A DNA stretch of 64,000 bases from Desmodus rotundus (GCF_022682495.2 NC_071399.1:11823342-11887341), one strand, 5' to 3'. Shown: positions 1 to 13,516, counted from the stretch's first letter. Notes: generated by a model from the letters alone, not told the origin. A program made the numbers and translations.

Positions 1-466
1 CATGGGAAAAAGTACTAGCATATGATAAGATTTCAAAATATTAGCTGTCGTTATCAAGATCATTACCATTTGTTTTATGGGGGGGTGCAAAACATAATTT
101 TTCCTCCTACCTTTTAAATTCTTCACTGGGCTAATAATCAAATTAACAGATTAACGAAAGAGCATGTCCAAAATTTATTTGGATATACATGTAGAGGGGT
201 GCCACAAGAATATGAGACCCAAGGAAGCATTGGGCAGTTGAGACTTATATGCCATTGTGGACAAAGGAGAGGGAGGCAGTGGTCTGGAATTTCGAAGGGA
301 AAGCAGGCAATTTAGAGGTAGATAGAAAGAAGAAACATGTAATAAACGCTTGCTGGGCTACCCAGAAACAAGGGTACACAGGAGGAAGTTCAACCACCAG
401 GTTTGCTAGATTTGGAGGGGGGGGTCTACCATTTTTAGTTTATATTATACTTTAACCAGGCTTTTC

Positions 467-663
467 CTTTAAAATTTTTTTTGATGTTGATTGATTTTTA
501 GAGAAAGACAGAGAGAGAGAAAAGGAGAGAAACATCAATATTGTTGTTCCATTCATTCATGCATTCATTGGTTGCTTTTTGTATGTGCCCTGACCTGGGA
601 TCGAACCCTCAACCTTGGTGTATTGGGACTATGCTCTAACCAGTTGAGCTACAGGGTCAGGGC
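467..663 (-). mobile_element. VES SINE (bat tRNA-derived), antisense
   Basis: Read on the minus strand, the element starts CCCTGACCCTGTAGCTCAAC and has a B-box-like GGTTCGA segment, then a region ending in CTCTCTCTGTC and an A-rich tail. On the plus strand the typical GAGAGAAACATCAAT and GATCGAACCC blocks are visible. No clear target-site duplication was found. Confidence 0.85.
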
Positions 664-2425
664 AAAGCATGTTTTTCTACCTGCATTCCTTCAGGTAGGT
701 AAGGAGGAAGGTCAAAGTTTCTTTCTGAATCTTGTTATCTTTACAACCAGCCTAAAATCAATATCCTAAACGATATATTTTTGGGTGGCAAAGTTGGTCA
801 CATATATATGGGACCAAATATATATAAATGCATATATAAATATACATTTATATATTTAAGCATGTAGAAGCTATTGTTATTAAAACAATTCAGATTAAGT
901 CAAAAGCATTACTGAAATCAGTATGGTTATTATGTTTCTTGAATTTATGGACCCTGAAAAATGTAAATGGTATTATGTTTGTTTGGTGGAGGGAGGAGTC
1001 CGAGACATTTTTACATTAAAAAGGGGTGAGCAAACTCAAATATGGGCATACAGATTTTAGTAGCGGACAAAGGAAACAAAGCCCAAAACTACAAAATTAT
1101 CCCAGACTTCCAAAAACTTACCCATAAGGTTAGAAAACAAACCTTATGTAAATGAATCAGTTTAGTATCAGTATATGAAAATGACAAATAAATGAAGCAG
1201 ATAGTAAGTGCTTTAGGAATTCAGATGAATTACTGATATATTGCCTCAAAGATAATGATTGTTCCAGGATTTCTATGTAGGATGAAATTGGGCGCAACGG
1301 TCTGGTGGAAATGTAGTTGAAGAGCATGAGAAGCCCCTCGTGTAATGAAGGGGCATTTAAGACCAGTGGCAATGTTTAGAACAAAGTAGGGAGAACAGAG
1401 GAGGGAGAGACAAGGAGAACAGGTGGTAGTGGCAGAAAGAATGAAATCAAAGCGTTGGATCCTGATGGTAAACGAAATCAGTCTGTCACTCGATGAAATA
1501 TCATTTGTTTCTTTGACACTAACAGAGATGCCCTTACAATATAACATTTTGCGCTACATTATTTATCTCCTTAATGTGTTCTCTCTGTTCTTTATCCACA
1601 AATGGATTGTAGGCATGGCTGAAGCAGAAAACCAGCCTTTTGTATTTGTTTATATCCCAAATGCCCTGAAGAGTTCACTTATTTTGATGTTTATTAATTT
1701 GGTTTTTGTGGGCAGTTCTTTGCAATACCCAGTATTAACCTGCAGGTGGTGATAGAACTTAAAGGGAAAACTTTCAGTGGCCACTATCCATACTGCTATA
1801 ATAACTGAATTTTATGATTGTTCTTACTATGTGGTTTTCGATACACTCAAAGGAATATTTGACAGTTATGTAAATGATAAAGTAAAACAACTTCATTCAA
1901 GAATCCACTACCTAACCTAAGAAATTAGAACATGATCGATATCTTGAAGGGCCCTTGTGCTTTTCTTCAAATCTGTTTTCCTTCTTTGCAGATATAAGTG
2001 CTATCCTGAATGATACCGATGTTATCATTCCTTAATTGTACTCATATAACTATATGTGAATCACTAAATAATATATTGTTTAGTTTTGCTTGTTTTCAAG
2101 CTTTATATACCGTAACTGGTGTCATACTAAATATATTCTTGCTTGACTTGCTCTGTAATTCAACATTATGTTTCTGAGATTCGTACACATTCATAGCGGA
2201 AACACACTCTATTAAGAATCAAGAACACAATATAAAACTAATTTTGGAATATTCCTGCAATTGAATCTAACTGATTTTATCTTTACTCTTCATATTAGCT
2301 CTGTGGGTAAGGATGAAGGAAGAGATTGGTCACTTCAAACAAGGGACTAATTTAGATGCCTCTGACCTAGTTCTTAGACCTTTTGCTTAAATTTAAGCAC
2401 TTTACTTCTCTGCTTTAAACTAGCC
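664..2425. other. AT-rich flank, nothing recognised
   Basis: No splice-flanked coding segment or clear repeat apart from the AT tract near 0.8 kb. The short open frames at 1.2-1.75 kb show no family features. Confidence 0.5.
800..865. repeat. AT-rich low-complexity tract
   Basis: Interrupted (TA)n with several ATATATAAAT motifs. Confidence 0.8.
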
Positions 2426-2653
2426 CAGAGTTTCTCAGTCTTGGTACAGCTACATTTGAGGCTGGATGGCTTTGTTTGGAGGACTGTCCTGGGCAATGCA
2501 GTGTGCTTAGCAGCATCCGGGGCCTCTTCCCACCAGATGCTTGTAGTATCCCCAACCCCCACCCCCGACCTAGTTTGACAACCAAAAACGTCTGCTGACC
2601 TTGTCAGAGTGGGGGTGAGATGAGGGGTGAGGAGTGGTTAATCAAAACCACTC
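2426..2653 (-). mobile_element. hAT-type remnant (MER20-like), antisense
   Basis: CAGAGTTTCTCAGTCTTGGT at the left, TTAGCAGCATCCGGGGCCTC and GACAACCAAAAACGTCTGCT in the body and a degraded ...AACCACT right end follow the MER20 pattern. Non-autonomous and ancient. Confidence 0.65.
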
Positions 2654-3994
2654 CCAATTAAGAAATATTGGTCTAGTCTTTGCCTTGGAAAAAACATATT
2701 AATTATGATTTTTCTTATGTACCTCTTTTGCTCAAAAACATGACTTAGAAATAATTAAATCAATTAATTACTATATACAATTATATCAACTCATTATATC
2801 AAATCTACATGCATAAGTAATGTTCCAAGGCTCTTCTTACCTTCATATCTAATTACCATGACATCCCTCATTACTGCCTAGTTCGCTTATGACTAGATTC
2901 AAAAACCCCAGTCGCTGCTCTCAACATAGAATGTTAGTGTTTATACCAGTGTGAACCACCCTTTCCTTCATAGCCAAGTGGTCCTTTCTTTTAAAAAAAA
3001 TCACCAATAAATGTAACCCTATGATTCTGTCAATTCTATTCATATTGGCATTTCATCAATTTTTACATGGTTTTATTTCTATAGAGCTGTAACTATTGTA
3101 TACATCTTCCTGTATTTTATATTCTTGGGGGTCTATATGTTTTTACCCCACCTTCTCTATTCATTGTAAACCTGATCAGCTGTAATAGCGTAGTCCTGTG
3201 TGGAATGCTTGCTTCCCAGGACATCGAGTTGGTGGGTTTAAACAAAGGGAAGTGGGTACCAATAAAAAATACAAAGAAGATAATATCCATCTCTTTCTAA
3301 GCTTCCCACCACCCCTGCAGCAGAAAAGTATCAAATATAACTGGATGTGGATTGTTAATTAAGCAGAGATATCCGGTAACTAGGTATGGAAATATGGGCT
3401 GATACAGATTCTGTTTTCTCATTCATATAAAAATATTAGATAATGAAAATGTATTGTAAAAACTGTGTTATTGCAAATAAAATTATATGAGATATAATTC
3501 AACTATTGCCACAGTTATAAGGGGTAATCTGGAGTGACTTTATAAAAGATGAACTCTGACCCAGAAAAGTGTCTTTTCTCACATAAATAAGGAGATACGC
3601 AGATGACACCCTGAAGTGGTATCGGCGTGCAAATTAGCATGGGCAAGCGAAGAAGTGTCCGTCGTGATCGAGGTTACATTGTCCATATTAACTCCACTGT
3701 GTTATGGAGGGAAGCTGCAGCCTTGTCTGCTGTATTTTTTGTGCTCTTACCATAAAGAGGTTTCCCACACTGCAATTCTCCCGTAAGAAATATTCTCAGG
3801 TCAGGGAGAACCGGCAAAAGGCGTGTAACGGACAGACACAGACTAACCAGGAAAGAGAGGTCAGAATGCTCTTTCTTTCTCTACCAGAAGGGCACTAAAT
3901 AATTTCCAAGGTTAAAAACTGGGATATCAGATGGCAGGGTGGACAGTCCAATCCACGCAAGGAAAAAAGTAAAACCGTGGCAAATGGCGTGGAG

Positions 3995-4299
3995 CAGGGG
4001 TTGGCAAACTTTTCTGGAAAACATCAGTTATTAAATATTTTAGGTATTGTGTGCTATACCTAAAATATTGAGTGTCCTCTGTCCCAACTACTCCACTGTG
4101 TGGTTGTAGAATGGAAGCAGGCAGACAACATGTAATGAATGAGCATGACTGTGTTTCAATACAATGTTACTTTGGGACACATTTAAGTTCCATATAGTTT
4201 TTACATGTCACAAAATATTAATCATCTTCAACCATTTAAAAATATTAAAATAGGCATTGGGCTCAATTTAACCCATGGGCCACTGTTTGCTGACCCGTG
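3995..4299 (+). mobile_element. hAT-type non-autonomous DNA transposon remnant
   Basis: The ends CAGGGGTTGGCAAAC and, on the opposite strand, CACGGGTCAGCAAAC form terminal inverted repeats. The body contains ATTAAATATTTTAGGTATTG and TTTGCTGACC, as in a common mammalian hAT family. The family name is not assigned. Confidence 0.7.
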
Positions 4300-6031
4300 A
4301 TGTAAAGTATTGACTATTTAAATTTTTAGATAATGATACATAAATCCAAGAAGAAATTAGCAATGGAAGAAAATGCAGTATCGTTACTTTACAGGATGGT
4401 TATTTTACAAGGAATATACTGAACTAATAAGAAAGGGAGGACATAGAGCAAGTATAACCAGACAATATTTGAAGGTATTAGTTTGTACCGTTTTCTTATA
4501 CATTTTTCCCCCATTCAGACTAATTGTAGACATATATTGCCTTCATGAAGGACTGTCACAGCCAGAAATAACAGAAGCAAAATATTTTTAAAAATCAAGA
4601 CATAAAAGAATAAAATTAGAGCAGTTCCCACTCCTCACAATTTGCCTGGGTGGAAAGAGGAAGAATTGATGGAAAAAGCACTAGACCTTGACTCTTTTCC
4701 CTGCATCTCTGAAAAGAAAGGGATCGTCTGTGTGGGTTGATGACTGAGGGGAACTTACGGAGCTCAGAGACTGCAGCAGGAATAGGTGGGTACCGTGCTG
4801 TTTTGTAAACTTCGCCCACCACAGCCCGGGAAGTCAAATGCAGTCCCAGAATGGAGAGACACTCTAAACTGATTATGATACTGAATCCAAGGAGATCAGG
4901 TTTCTCCAAGCCCATAGACTATAGTCTTGAAATCCAGTTAGAAAAACAACAGTTATGTTTAGCTTTCACATGTAACTTTGTGGCATAGAAAACATACCCA
5001 CTTTACTCACATAATCCAAACGCCAACTACCTGAGTGTTCCCAAGTCCCTGAAGCTGTTGGGTAACCAGATCTCCCTCACATATACAGCAGGAATCCTAA
5101 CCTCACTTGCTGACATCTTCTAGGATCCTTGGAGCTATTATTTTCTGCTTCTGCTGAATTTTTTATTTGTCTTTATCCCACATCATTCCCAAGACCGAAT
5201 ATGGCCTCTTCTCCTCTACTTTGTCAAAATACCACGCACACAAGGCACCTCTGTGTGGTAGCTTTGATGTTAACAGTGGAAGATAGAAAAGAAAAAGAAA
5301 ATTACACTGCGACAAACATCTTAAAACTGAGTATTTGACACCACTGTTTCTTAAAGAATAGTGTTTGGTCGTAGCCTGGAACTTCTCACTGACTACTTCT
5401 TGTCCACTCACTGCCATCCTGTGGATTCTTTCTTCCTGTTCTACTCCTCATCCCTCTCATTCACTCAAACTTTTCACACTCTTCCTCTTGGCTTACTTAT
5501 GGAAACTCCAATTTCTTCATTGATTCTTCATGAACAGAACAATTTTGTTCCCTTGGTCCCCCTTCAAGCCTATCCCAGCCAGACCCAGTATTTAAATAAA
5601 CAATATTCTCTCTTAGCTCCACTAATTAGTGTGACCCATTTCCTCGGCATGGAGATCTAACAAACTTATGTCTTCTTGGATTGCTAAAATTAATTGCATA
5701 AGACGGTTTACTACCCTGATTAGTAGATATTATCAGAAACACTTCCATTTTCCTGACGTCTTCCCTTGTTATTTAAGAATGGAGTGGGGGATGGCTAACT
5801 GAGTTCTTAGGGGCCAGTCTTCAGTCCAAGCTTATAGTGGAGAGAAGAATGGAGACTTTTGTTGAATTTTCTAGATAGATGCCCTTTTATTTATTTATTT
5901 ATTTATTTTTTCTCTTTGTTACATTCCCTCAGCTTGTATTTTTTAAAACATTTTCACATGATCTGGGGCCATCATTATTCCCTACAAACAGCAATGATTT
6001 CACTTCTGGTCCCTGAGAAGCTTCTCGTTGA
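4300..6031. other. Unique-looking flank, nothing recognised
   Basis: No coding or RNA signal that I can support. It contains a short (TTTA)n stretch at 5888-5910. Confidence 0.5.
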
Positions 6032-6059
6032 GTGTGTGTGTGTGTGTGTGTGTGTGTGT
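6032..6059 (+). repeat. (GT)n microsatellite
   Basis: Fourteen perfect GT units. Confidence 0.97.
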
Positions 6060-6244
6060 TGGGTGGGGGAGTTGTAGGGTGCTGGGAAGTGTGAAGACAA
6101 GGATTCTCCTTAGCATGTTATGCTGCAGGTCTGGGTTGCCCTCAGCCGCCACTGGCTCAGACTGCCACTCTTTGCTTCTGATTAGCACAGATCCCTGAAC
6201 AGGCTGTAGTCCTGTTCTACGGTTTGGTAACCCCCCTGCCTCCG

Positions 6245-6490
6245 TGCACAGCTAGTGAAGTACTATAGCAAGTGGGTGAGAGTGTGTTTCTGGAGCCAGA
6301 CTACTTCGAGCCAGATCCTGGCCTATGTGACCTTGAGCAAGTTGCTTGCCCTCGTTCAGTCTCAGTTACTCATTGGCAAACCAGGGATAAAAATACTGTG
6401 TATCTTGAAGGGCTCCTATGAGGATTCAATGAATGAAAACATAGAAAGTGTTTTCTGACAGTGTTCTGATAGTGCCTGTCCTGCAGTACG
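6245..6490 (+). mobile_element. MIR SINE
   Basis: Contains GGAGCCAGACTACTTCGAGC, the core TGTGACCTTGAGCAAGTTGC and ATTCAATGAATGAAAACAT, in MIR order. Confidence 0.8.
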
Positions 6491-6689
6491 TGATGTATAA
6501 ATGTTTACATTTATTAAGCTTACAAGGCTCTGTGCCAATATTGACTGGGGCCTGCAAGTTTTCAGCCTCCATTCCTGGACTCACATTTTAGCATGGATTT
6601 CAAAGCATTCACACCATGCCAGGATGGCTGGGTCCTGCAGGCTTTAACTATAGGGTAGGGGCTACATGACTACCTCTGCACACTTGGCT

Positions 6690-7010
6690 AGATCACTGCA
6701 TGAGAGAAGTCGGATTTTATCTTGTAGGATTATAGAGGGTCACCAAGCCTTCTTAGGTAGAGAAGGGATGTGGTTGCATTTGTTTTTGTAAAGATAACTT
6801 TTGTTTTTTAACTGCCCAGGAGATGGTTTGCATGGGTAAGGAACTGGAAGTAGATTGATCCTCTAGGAGGTACCAATAGATTATGCAAAGGTGAGGACGT
6901 GAGTAAAGGTGACTGCATTGAGGCTGTGACAACGGAGCTGATGAGGCGAGGCTGGCATTCAGGACGGAGAATCAATAGGACTTACTCATGAAGGAAGTGA
7001 CGGATGACGG
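6690..7010 (+). repeat. Ancient mammalian interspersed repeat, family not assigned
   Basis: GATTTTATCTTGTAGGATTA, AGAGAAGGGATGTGGTTGCA and TTGAGGCTGTGACAACGGAG follow a known family whose members read 'gattttattctgagtg...gacatggtctgattt'. Copies of the same family seem to lie at 33130-33300 and 50480-50770. Confidence 0.5.
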
Positions 7011-8898
7011 AGAGAAGTGATGTCCCCTAATGCCAAGACTCTGAACTAGACAAAGGAATAAATGGTGGCCTTACTTATATTTTCTATCTTTTGTCCGATA
7101 GCAAACAACTCTGGGGATTCTATTTTTAGATGTGGTCATAAAAGCATGAATCACCATGTAGTTTCCAATCAGTTGGATAATGCTTTAAGATGAGATAACA
7201 TTTTAAAAATCTAAAAACTGGAGAAAAAGTACACATAGAGATTGGATTGAGCTTTCTGAATAAGAAAGTTTTATAACACACTTATTAAAGAGAGCAGAGA
7301 AGTCACGCCGAGGACACAGTGAAAGCAGACATCTCGTGTTACTGCCCATCTTCCTTATGTCTAAAGGCATATTTTAAAATGTGGTTTTACTTAGTATATG
7401 CTCTTGTTTGCTTTTTCCTCCACATATTTTTACACAATGTAGCTGAATTTCTTCTTCATGTGTTAAGTGTAAAAATCTGTTTTCTATTAGAATGTAACAT
7501 TTACTTAGTCTCAGTTGTTTTGTTTTTAATGATGTGATCTGATGGGGAGATTCTTTTTCAATAAGAAAGATGTTATTATTCAGAAGCATAAAACATATGC
7601 AATTCTGAAGTCCTTGCATACACACAGAAAGAAAAATAAACAAGCCTTGGCCAGATCTCTTCTTATTCTTTGCAGAGGAAAAAAATTGAATAAGAAAACA
7701 TTGTTTGCACTTTGCTCTGTTAGGAAACCAATTTAGACTTAAATTCCAGGAGAAAAAAATTCCGGTAGGTGTGCTGACTAGGCACAAAAAGAGAGAAGAT
7801 GTTGTCTAGAAATAAATGACAATGATTTATTCGTGGGGCTCAGGATTTGTAAATCATAAGCACTACCAGATAATAGCCAGGTTATTTGGAAGAAAAGAGA
7901 AAAGTTGAGAGTTCTTACAGTAAAAAGTACATTCTTGAGAAGAGTAAGTCCTGCATTCTGAACCTCTGGATTGGTCTGAGACGGTCATTTTCCAGATGTC
8001 CAGTGTCTGGATGCACGGACAGTCTTTCCGAAGTTCTTCAGAGGGTTATCTATGTGTTTTCTCTCTATCTCCTGGCGGTGATGCACAGCTGAAAAATTCA
8101 GATGTTTAAGTTCTCAGGCTAGTTCGAGTAAAATCAAACCTATTTCTGCTGCATCAGCCCATTTGCTCCGAACCAGTTTTGTCAGCTCGACTATACAGAC
8201 TCCATTTGAAGTCATCTTAGTGATTCTGACTTCATCTTGTCTTCTTCACTCATTCCTCGGGTGAGAAACCTCTAAACAGAAGAGTAGAGAATAAGCTTTT
8301 GTGGTATCTTAGCTCAAATACAAGGGAGTATGCAGGGTTTTGTGGGACCAGAAGCCATACATTTTGGGGGCTCTGTCATTTTAAAGGGATTTGGGGAAGG
8401 AGAACAGATAAAATGTGTGGCCAACCCCCCCATATTGAACAAGAAGATTTTGGTAACAATTTTCTGTTTTGCTAGGGGCAGAACCATATTTATCTTTGAA
8501 AGAAAACTTTTCTTTTTCTTGGTGGGTGACACTTTAATGAGCTTTTATGATGCAAGAGTAAAGCCCAGATTATAATCTGAAATGGAAGCTAATAAAATTT
8601 TGCAATAAAAAGCAAAATTTATCTATATAGCCCTATAAATGGTTCTCTGTATAGTGGGTGGAGCTGTATCACTAGTGCCTATTACTTCATGGACCAGAGA
8701 GATGGAAATTTCCTTATTATGATGCAAGAGAGGAGTTGGGGGTGGGACAAGACAAAAGACTCTTCCTCTCAGGACTTTGGCTGAGTTGAAATCCAGATCG
8801 ACACGTTAGGAAAAAATTTTATTACCTCCACCCGAGGAGACTCTGTTAGTTACCTGGAACAAAGATTATTCTTAATGACCTCTTTCCTTGATACAACA
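7011..8898. other. Unique-looking AT-rich flank, nothing recognised
   Basis: The longest open frame (minus strand, about 137 codons at 7374-7787) has low-complexity composition and no known motif. Confidence 0.5.
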
Positions 8899-9021
8899 CA
8901 GGATGGGGCAAAAGTAAGTTTACAGTTGTGAGTCCCTGAAAGAGTTTATTTTTGTACCATTATTAACTATTGTATTGTTTTTCCATATGAACAACCATAA
9001 ACCAACTATTGCCCCACCCTG
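8899..9021. mobile_element. Mariner-type MITE, copy 1
   Basis: A 123-bp element with terminal inverted repeats: left CAGGATGGGGCAAAAGTAAG and TTTACAGTTGT; right, on the other strand, CAGGGTGGGGCAATAGTTGG and TTTATGGTTGT. There is no reading frame, so it must have used a transposase supplied in trans. Mariner elements duplicate TA; the flanks here are CA/TG, probably decayed. Confidence 0.85.
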
Positions 9022-10274
9022 TGCTTCATTCTGAAAATTTAATAAAAGGCACACTACATTTTATGTTTAAAATGTCATCATTGTATTCAGAGCACAGGAT
9101 TTCTTAAGTCTCATAACTGCGAGTCAGTGTGGGAAAACACAACCATCAGAAACGTGTGCTGGCAGGATGCACTACAGGGTGTTACGGCCAGTCGTCTGCG
9201 TCTAGTTCCTCGGGGAGTTGAGAACAGACGTGCTTGCTGCTCCAGGCTTGAGTGGACTGGCGATGAAGAGACTGGAATTAAATCTTCCCACCGGGACGGG
9301 GTGAGACATCAGGTAGCGGGCAGGTGTTCAGTCCAGGAGACACAACACAGCATCCAGAGACACCCTCTGTACTCATAGGACCATTGTGCATAACTGACGT
9401 ATTAATTGGGAAGAATCCTGTGAATGAGGTCTTCCAACTGAAGAAGAAGAGAACTCATCGGCGCTCATCTAACCCCGTCTGGGAGCCCGAGTGACCTGAG
9501 CTTGGTGCAGCTGAACCTGTTGTCCCACAGAATTGTTTGGGGACCGGAGAAAAGTATATTTAATTACTTTACTTTGAAAAACAAAGGCCTCTAAGGCTAT
9601 CCAATGTCCTTTATTCATGTTCTTTGTTCACCAAAACTTCTTTCACCTGATTTGCTCTTCAGGATGGTTTTGCCCACCGTGAGGAAGTCTTCTGGCCAAT
9701 GACTACATGGCTTACCTTACCAAGCAGTTCTCTTTTTCTAAATTTTCTGTTTTCTAATCCCCTGAGAAACTATTAATTGTGAGTTGGTTCTCCAGAAACT
9801 AGTCACTCTTAGGTTAAGTCCATAAAGTGTAATTTCTAGACAAGCTAAGGTAAGATGTAAGCCTCCCTGAGCTCACTATTCTGTTCGGTGAAGGCCCTTT
9901 AGGAAACTGTAGCCCAAAGTATGGACGCCAGCCCTTGTGTTTCTGGTCCGTCTCCTCAGACCCTGAATCCGACCTTCTCCTCTTATATCACTCTTTTCTC
10001 ATACCTCATTCAGCCAGTGACATCGGGGCTTGTTCTCATTTCACAGCTTTGCTACCGTCATACAAGGTCACAGATTCGACCTTTCCCAATGGTGGCCTTC
10101 CACCGTGTTTTGACAGAGCAGCCATGGACTAGAGGAAGAATATTCTTTCCAGTAAGTGCCACCTCTGGCATGCCTCCCCAGGACATTGGCCTTTATTCTG
10201 CCCTTTGGTTAGTTTTTTCCGGGTTTTCCAGAGGCAATGGTTCCAGCCAAGTCCTTGATTGACAGAACCGTCTC
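9022..10274. other. Unique-looking flank, nothing recognised
   Basis: Moderate GC with short open frames on the plus strand at 9.1-9.4 and 9.9-10.3 kb. None matches a known protein and no splice context supports them. Confidence 0.5.
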
Positions 10275-10520
10275 TTTTTAATGGTGAGGAGCACAGATTC
10301 TGAGCCAACCTGCCTTTGAATCCTGGCCACCTCTGGCTAGCTGTGCGATCTTGGGCAATTTCCTCAAATGCCGTTGCCTCAGTGTCCTCATTTGTGAAAC
10401 GGAGGTGTTAGTAATTCATACGTATAGAGCTGCTGTGGCTGAATTGTTTAACGTGTTCACGGTGCCTGGCATGTAAGAAGTGTGCCACATGTATTCATTA
10501 CTGTCACAGTTATTGTTGTC
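10275..10520 (+). mobile_element. MIR SINE
   Basis: AGCACAGATTCTGAGCCAAC, CTAGCTGTGCGATCTTGGGC, CCTCATTTGTGAAACGGAGG and GGTGCCTGGCATGTAAGAAG lie in MIR order. Confidence 0.85.
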
Positions 10521-11674
10521 CTCCCTCTGAGGAAGCGAGCCCAGCACCCATAAAACGCTTCAAGGGGGAGAAGACAAAAGGGACACAAGGAGGACAATAT
10601 AGGCTTGTATTTCAAAATATTTCATTGCATCACAGAGGTAATTATCGAATCAGCCAAACCCATGCTTTTGAAATTTAATGTCAGCCTCTTGAATTCACTG
10701 CAATTACGGATATATAATACCCACTTCTCCTGTGTGTATAAATCACTTCGACCCAACTTGTTCTTTCCAGTACATCATAAGGATGGCCTTGTCTTAACAA
10801 ACCTCAGGTTTTCTGAGCGAATGACAGGAAAGTGCTTAATGGGAAGGCCAAACACCGGCAGCACCTGAGTCCAGAAAACAACAAAGAGCAGAAAGAAAAC
10901 ACAAGTTCAGTATTTCACCCGAATCCAAGTTGAGAAACGGGGATCACTGAACAAACAGCAAACGACAGCTTGAGTTACATCAGAATGAGAACAGAAATGT
11001 TTGACCTGGCTTTGCAGTCCGAACTATTATGCAGCACGATTACTGGAGCTAACAAGTCACCTCTTACATGTTAGAAAATCCTGCAAAATGTTTTTAAAAA
11101 GGAACACCTCTTTCAGAGGGTAATTGATGCTTACAGAGAAATTTCCCAATTGGGCACCTCAGGGAATCCTTTTGCTTTTCTTAAAGATCCGATAAATGGA
11201 CCATTTCATCTGGGTGATTATTAACTTGCCCCACTTTAATAACTATGAAAAAATTAGCTTCTCTCTATGTTGTAGTTGTATTGCATTTTAATTCTTTATA
11301 GGTAAAATTTTATTATCAGTAGCACTTTAAAGCAAAGCTTCAACTGAACTTAGGTTTTATTTAAGCTTTAAGTGAGCACTCCTGAAGTTAATTGAAGTAC
11401 AAAAATTCTCTGAATGAGCACAATAATAAGAGGTTAAAAATCAGAGATGTATTTTTGCAAAGATATATTTGTGGATCTTTCTTAAAAATGTATGCAGGCG
11501 GGAGAAAAAAATATCAGAGTATTGGCTTTGTCCTTGACTCTCCTCTCTTAGTTGTCCTTCCCGTTAAACTGATTTCCTCATTTATTTGTTTCTGGGTTAA
11601 AGCCAGAATCAATATTGCCCCTGTTTCTAATCAAATAATAGGGAAACAATGATAAATTTGGAGCGCAGTTAAAG
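10521..11674. other. Repeat-poor flank, possible FGL1 promoter or first-exon region
   Basis: Largely free of recognisable repeats and includes the HNF1-like site at 11212-11225. A non-coding first exon could lie here or nearer to 16.7 kb; I could not choose a start or donor. Confidence 0.3.
11212..11225 (+). promoter_or_regulatory. HNF1-like site, possible distal FGL1 promoter element
   Basis: The 14-mer GGGTGATTATTAAC matches the HNF1 consensus GGTTAATNATTAAC at 12 positions. Published work on human FGL1 ties liver expression to HNF1-alpha. The site lies 5.5 kb upstream of the first coding exon in sequence free of recognisable repeats, where a non-coding first exon could sit. No TATA box or first exon with a clear donor was pinned down beside it, so the link is inference. 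Confidence 0.25.
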
Positions 11675-11830
11675 GACCCCGGCGGGCCGAGTGGCTGGAC
11701 CTCACCTGAGCCGAGTTTCTGACTGTAGGCAAGGTACTGAACACCTCTTCACTCTTGACATAACTGTAACAGTGTTCATCTGTTTCATAGGTATGGATGA
11801 TATGCAGTGGACTGAATAAACAGCTGTCAG
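11675..11830 (+). mobile_element. MIR-like fragment
   Basis: GTTTCTGACTGTAGGCAAGG and CAGTGTTCATCTGTTTCATA resemble a decayed MIR core. Weak. Confidence 0.4.
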
Positions 11831-13497
11831 CTATTGGGAGAGGGCAGGTTGATGCGAGAAAAGTCTGTTTCTGCAGCTTGGAAAAGAGATTTTGAATTCT
11901 GTCTCCTTCTCATTCCCAGTACATTTTGAATGAATTGGGTGGGGATTTGATGTAAATAATAAGATCTGAAGTTTCATTTATGCAACGTGGAAGATAATGG
12001 ACCATATTATAATTTCCACTTCAGATGTAAAAACTTCAGAAGTATTTTTATTTCCATTTTGGGGGATCAAACTCATTTAGCTTTTTAAGGCTTTCACTGA
12101 GTATAAAAATAAAGACACTGTTATTTTCCATTTTTAAACAAAGAGTAAAGTTGGAAGAAAATAACATAAAAATCTCTAAGACTATGTTCATGGGTAAATT
12201 TTCGACTGTCTTACGTTAAGGTTGCAGTCCATTTGTGAATGCGAACTTGTTAAACATGATTTCTTCAATAACTTTTTCTTTCTTTTTTATTTCTTTTATC
12301 TTGTATTCTTTCATAATAGCTCGCTTAAAATGCACTGTTTTTAAAATTTTACATGCTACTAATGTACTTTTATAATTGTGTTTGTAAAAGTTACATATCG
12401 GCTATAAAACTTTTAAGTTCAAAACTTAATATTTTTGCTTTTAAATTTAATCCACTATAATCAACTAACTTAAAAAAATTTTAGTGGGGAAGAAATTAGA
12501 CTTTATAGACTTAGAGTAATTTATATCAAATAATACAGTACATCAAAGAATAGCCAATTGAAAACTATTTTACAATGATTAAAAGTTTTCAACTTTTCCA
12601 AAGCAAAAACATTGTAAAAGAAATACAATTAGTCACATAATGAAGAACTAAATAATCTGATATAACGTTACCACAAGCCAGATTTGCAGAATAATAATGG
12701 TTTACTTTGATGAATGATGAAAACCAGATTTTATAAGCAAGTTTCTTAATACCTAAACATTTCTTCAAGATTGTAGAAAACGTCTAGAATTAGAAATGAG
12801 GGCACTGTGGAATTTTAAAGGACTTAAGATATCCTCAGGAATTATTCTAATGATGATCAAATTAACATAATGACTATTAAAATACATATGACATTTTGAT
12901 ATGCCTTATTGTTTAAGCATCTGAAGACTGGAGGCTGCCTCCTTTCTCTGGGAAAGATCAGATTTGATTATTTTAATGGCAATGAGATGGGAATTTGAGG
13001 ACACCAAGATACAAAGACCTACGAAAGCATTTCTTTGGCCCTTTATTTTATACCAAATCTAAGGTATAACAATAGGTACACATGTTATATGCTTTGCCAG
13101 TGTCTCCCAGAGCGCTGGCAACACACACTGTCACTTATGCATGAGCCCGGCTCAGACATACATACAAGAACACCATTTTTCTAAAGGCTGTAATTTTTCA
13201 ATAGACATCCTGAGGATTAGCTTAGGGCAGAACTACGAGATTTCACATGTTGACTACATGTGAGTGATTTTTAAACATATTTAAATCTATGTATATTAAT
13301 GTATTAACATGGAAGCATTCATATAAAAACAGGCTGTTACCAAATTTTTTCTCTCACTAAATAAGCTACAAATATTTTATTTTTAGCCTACATTTTTTGG
13401 CAAAAAGACTACAATGATTCAAGTGTTTTCTTTCCATCTAACCAATAGGTATTAATTTGAATCATATGAAATTGCTACTTTTGTAGGTCAGAATGTT
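11831..13497. other. AT-rich flank, nothing recognised
   Basis: Very AT-rich with many short A and T runs. No gene, RNA or named repeat is supported. Confidence 0.5.
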
Positions 13498-13516
13498 CAA
13501 ACATATGCCATTTCTT

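Noticed and set aside
3580..3670. Possible U6-like or snoRNA-like segment (words such as ATTAGCATGG and GATGACACC)
   Set aside because: The words occur in the wrong order and the rest does not align with U6; no C/D box arrangement with a closing stem.
3640..3760. Short basic open frame beginning MGKRRSVRRDRGYIV
   Set aside because: Looked at first like a ribosomal-type start, but it runs for only about 40 codons and I recognise no family.
7374..7787. 137-codon open frame on the minus strand
   Set aside because: Low-complexity composition and no family resemblance; likely chance.
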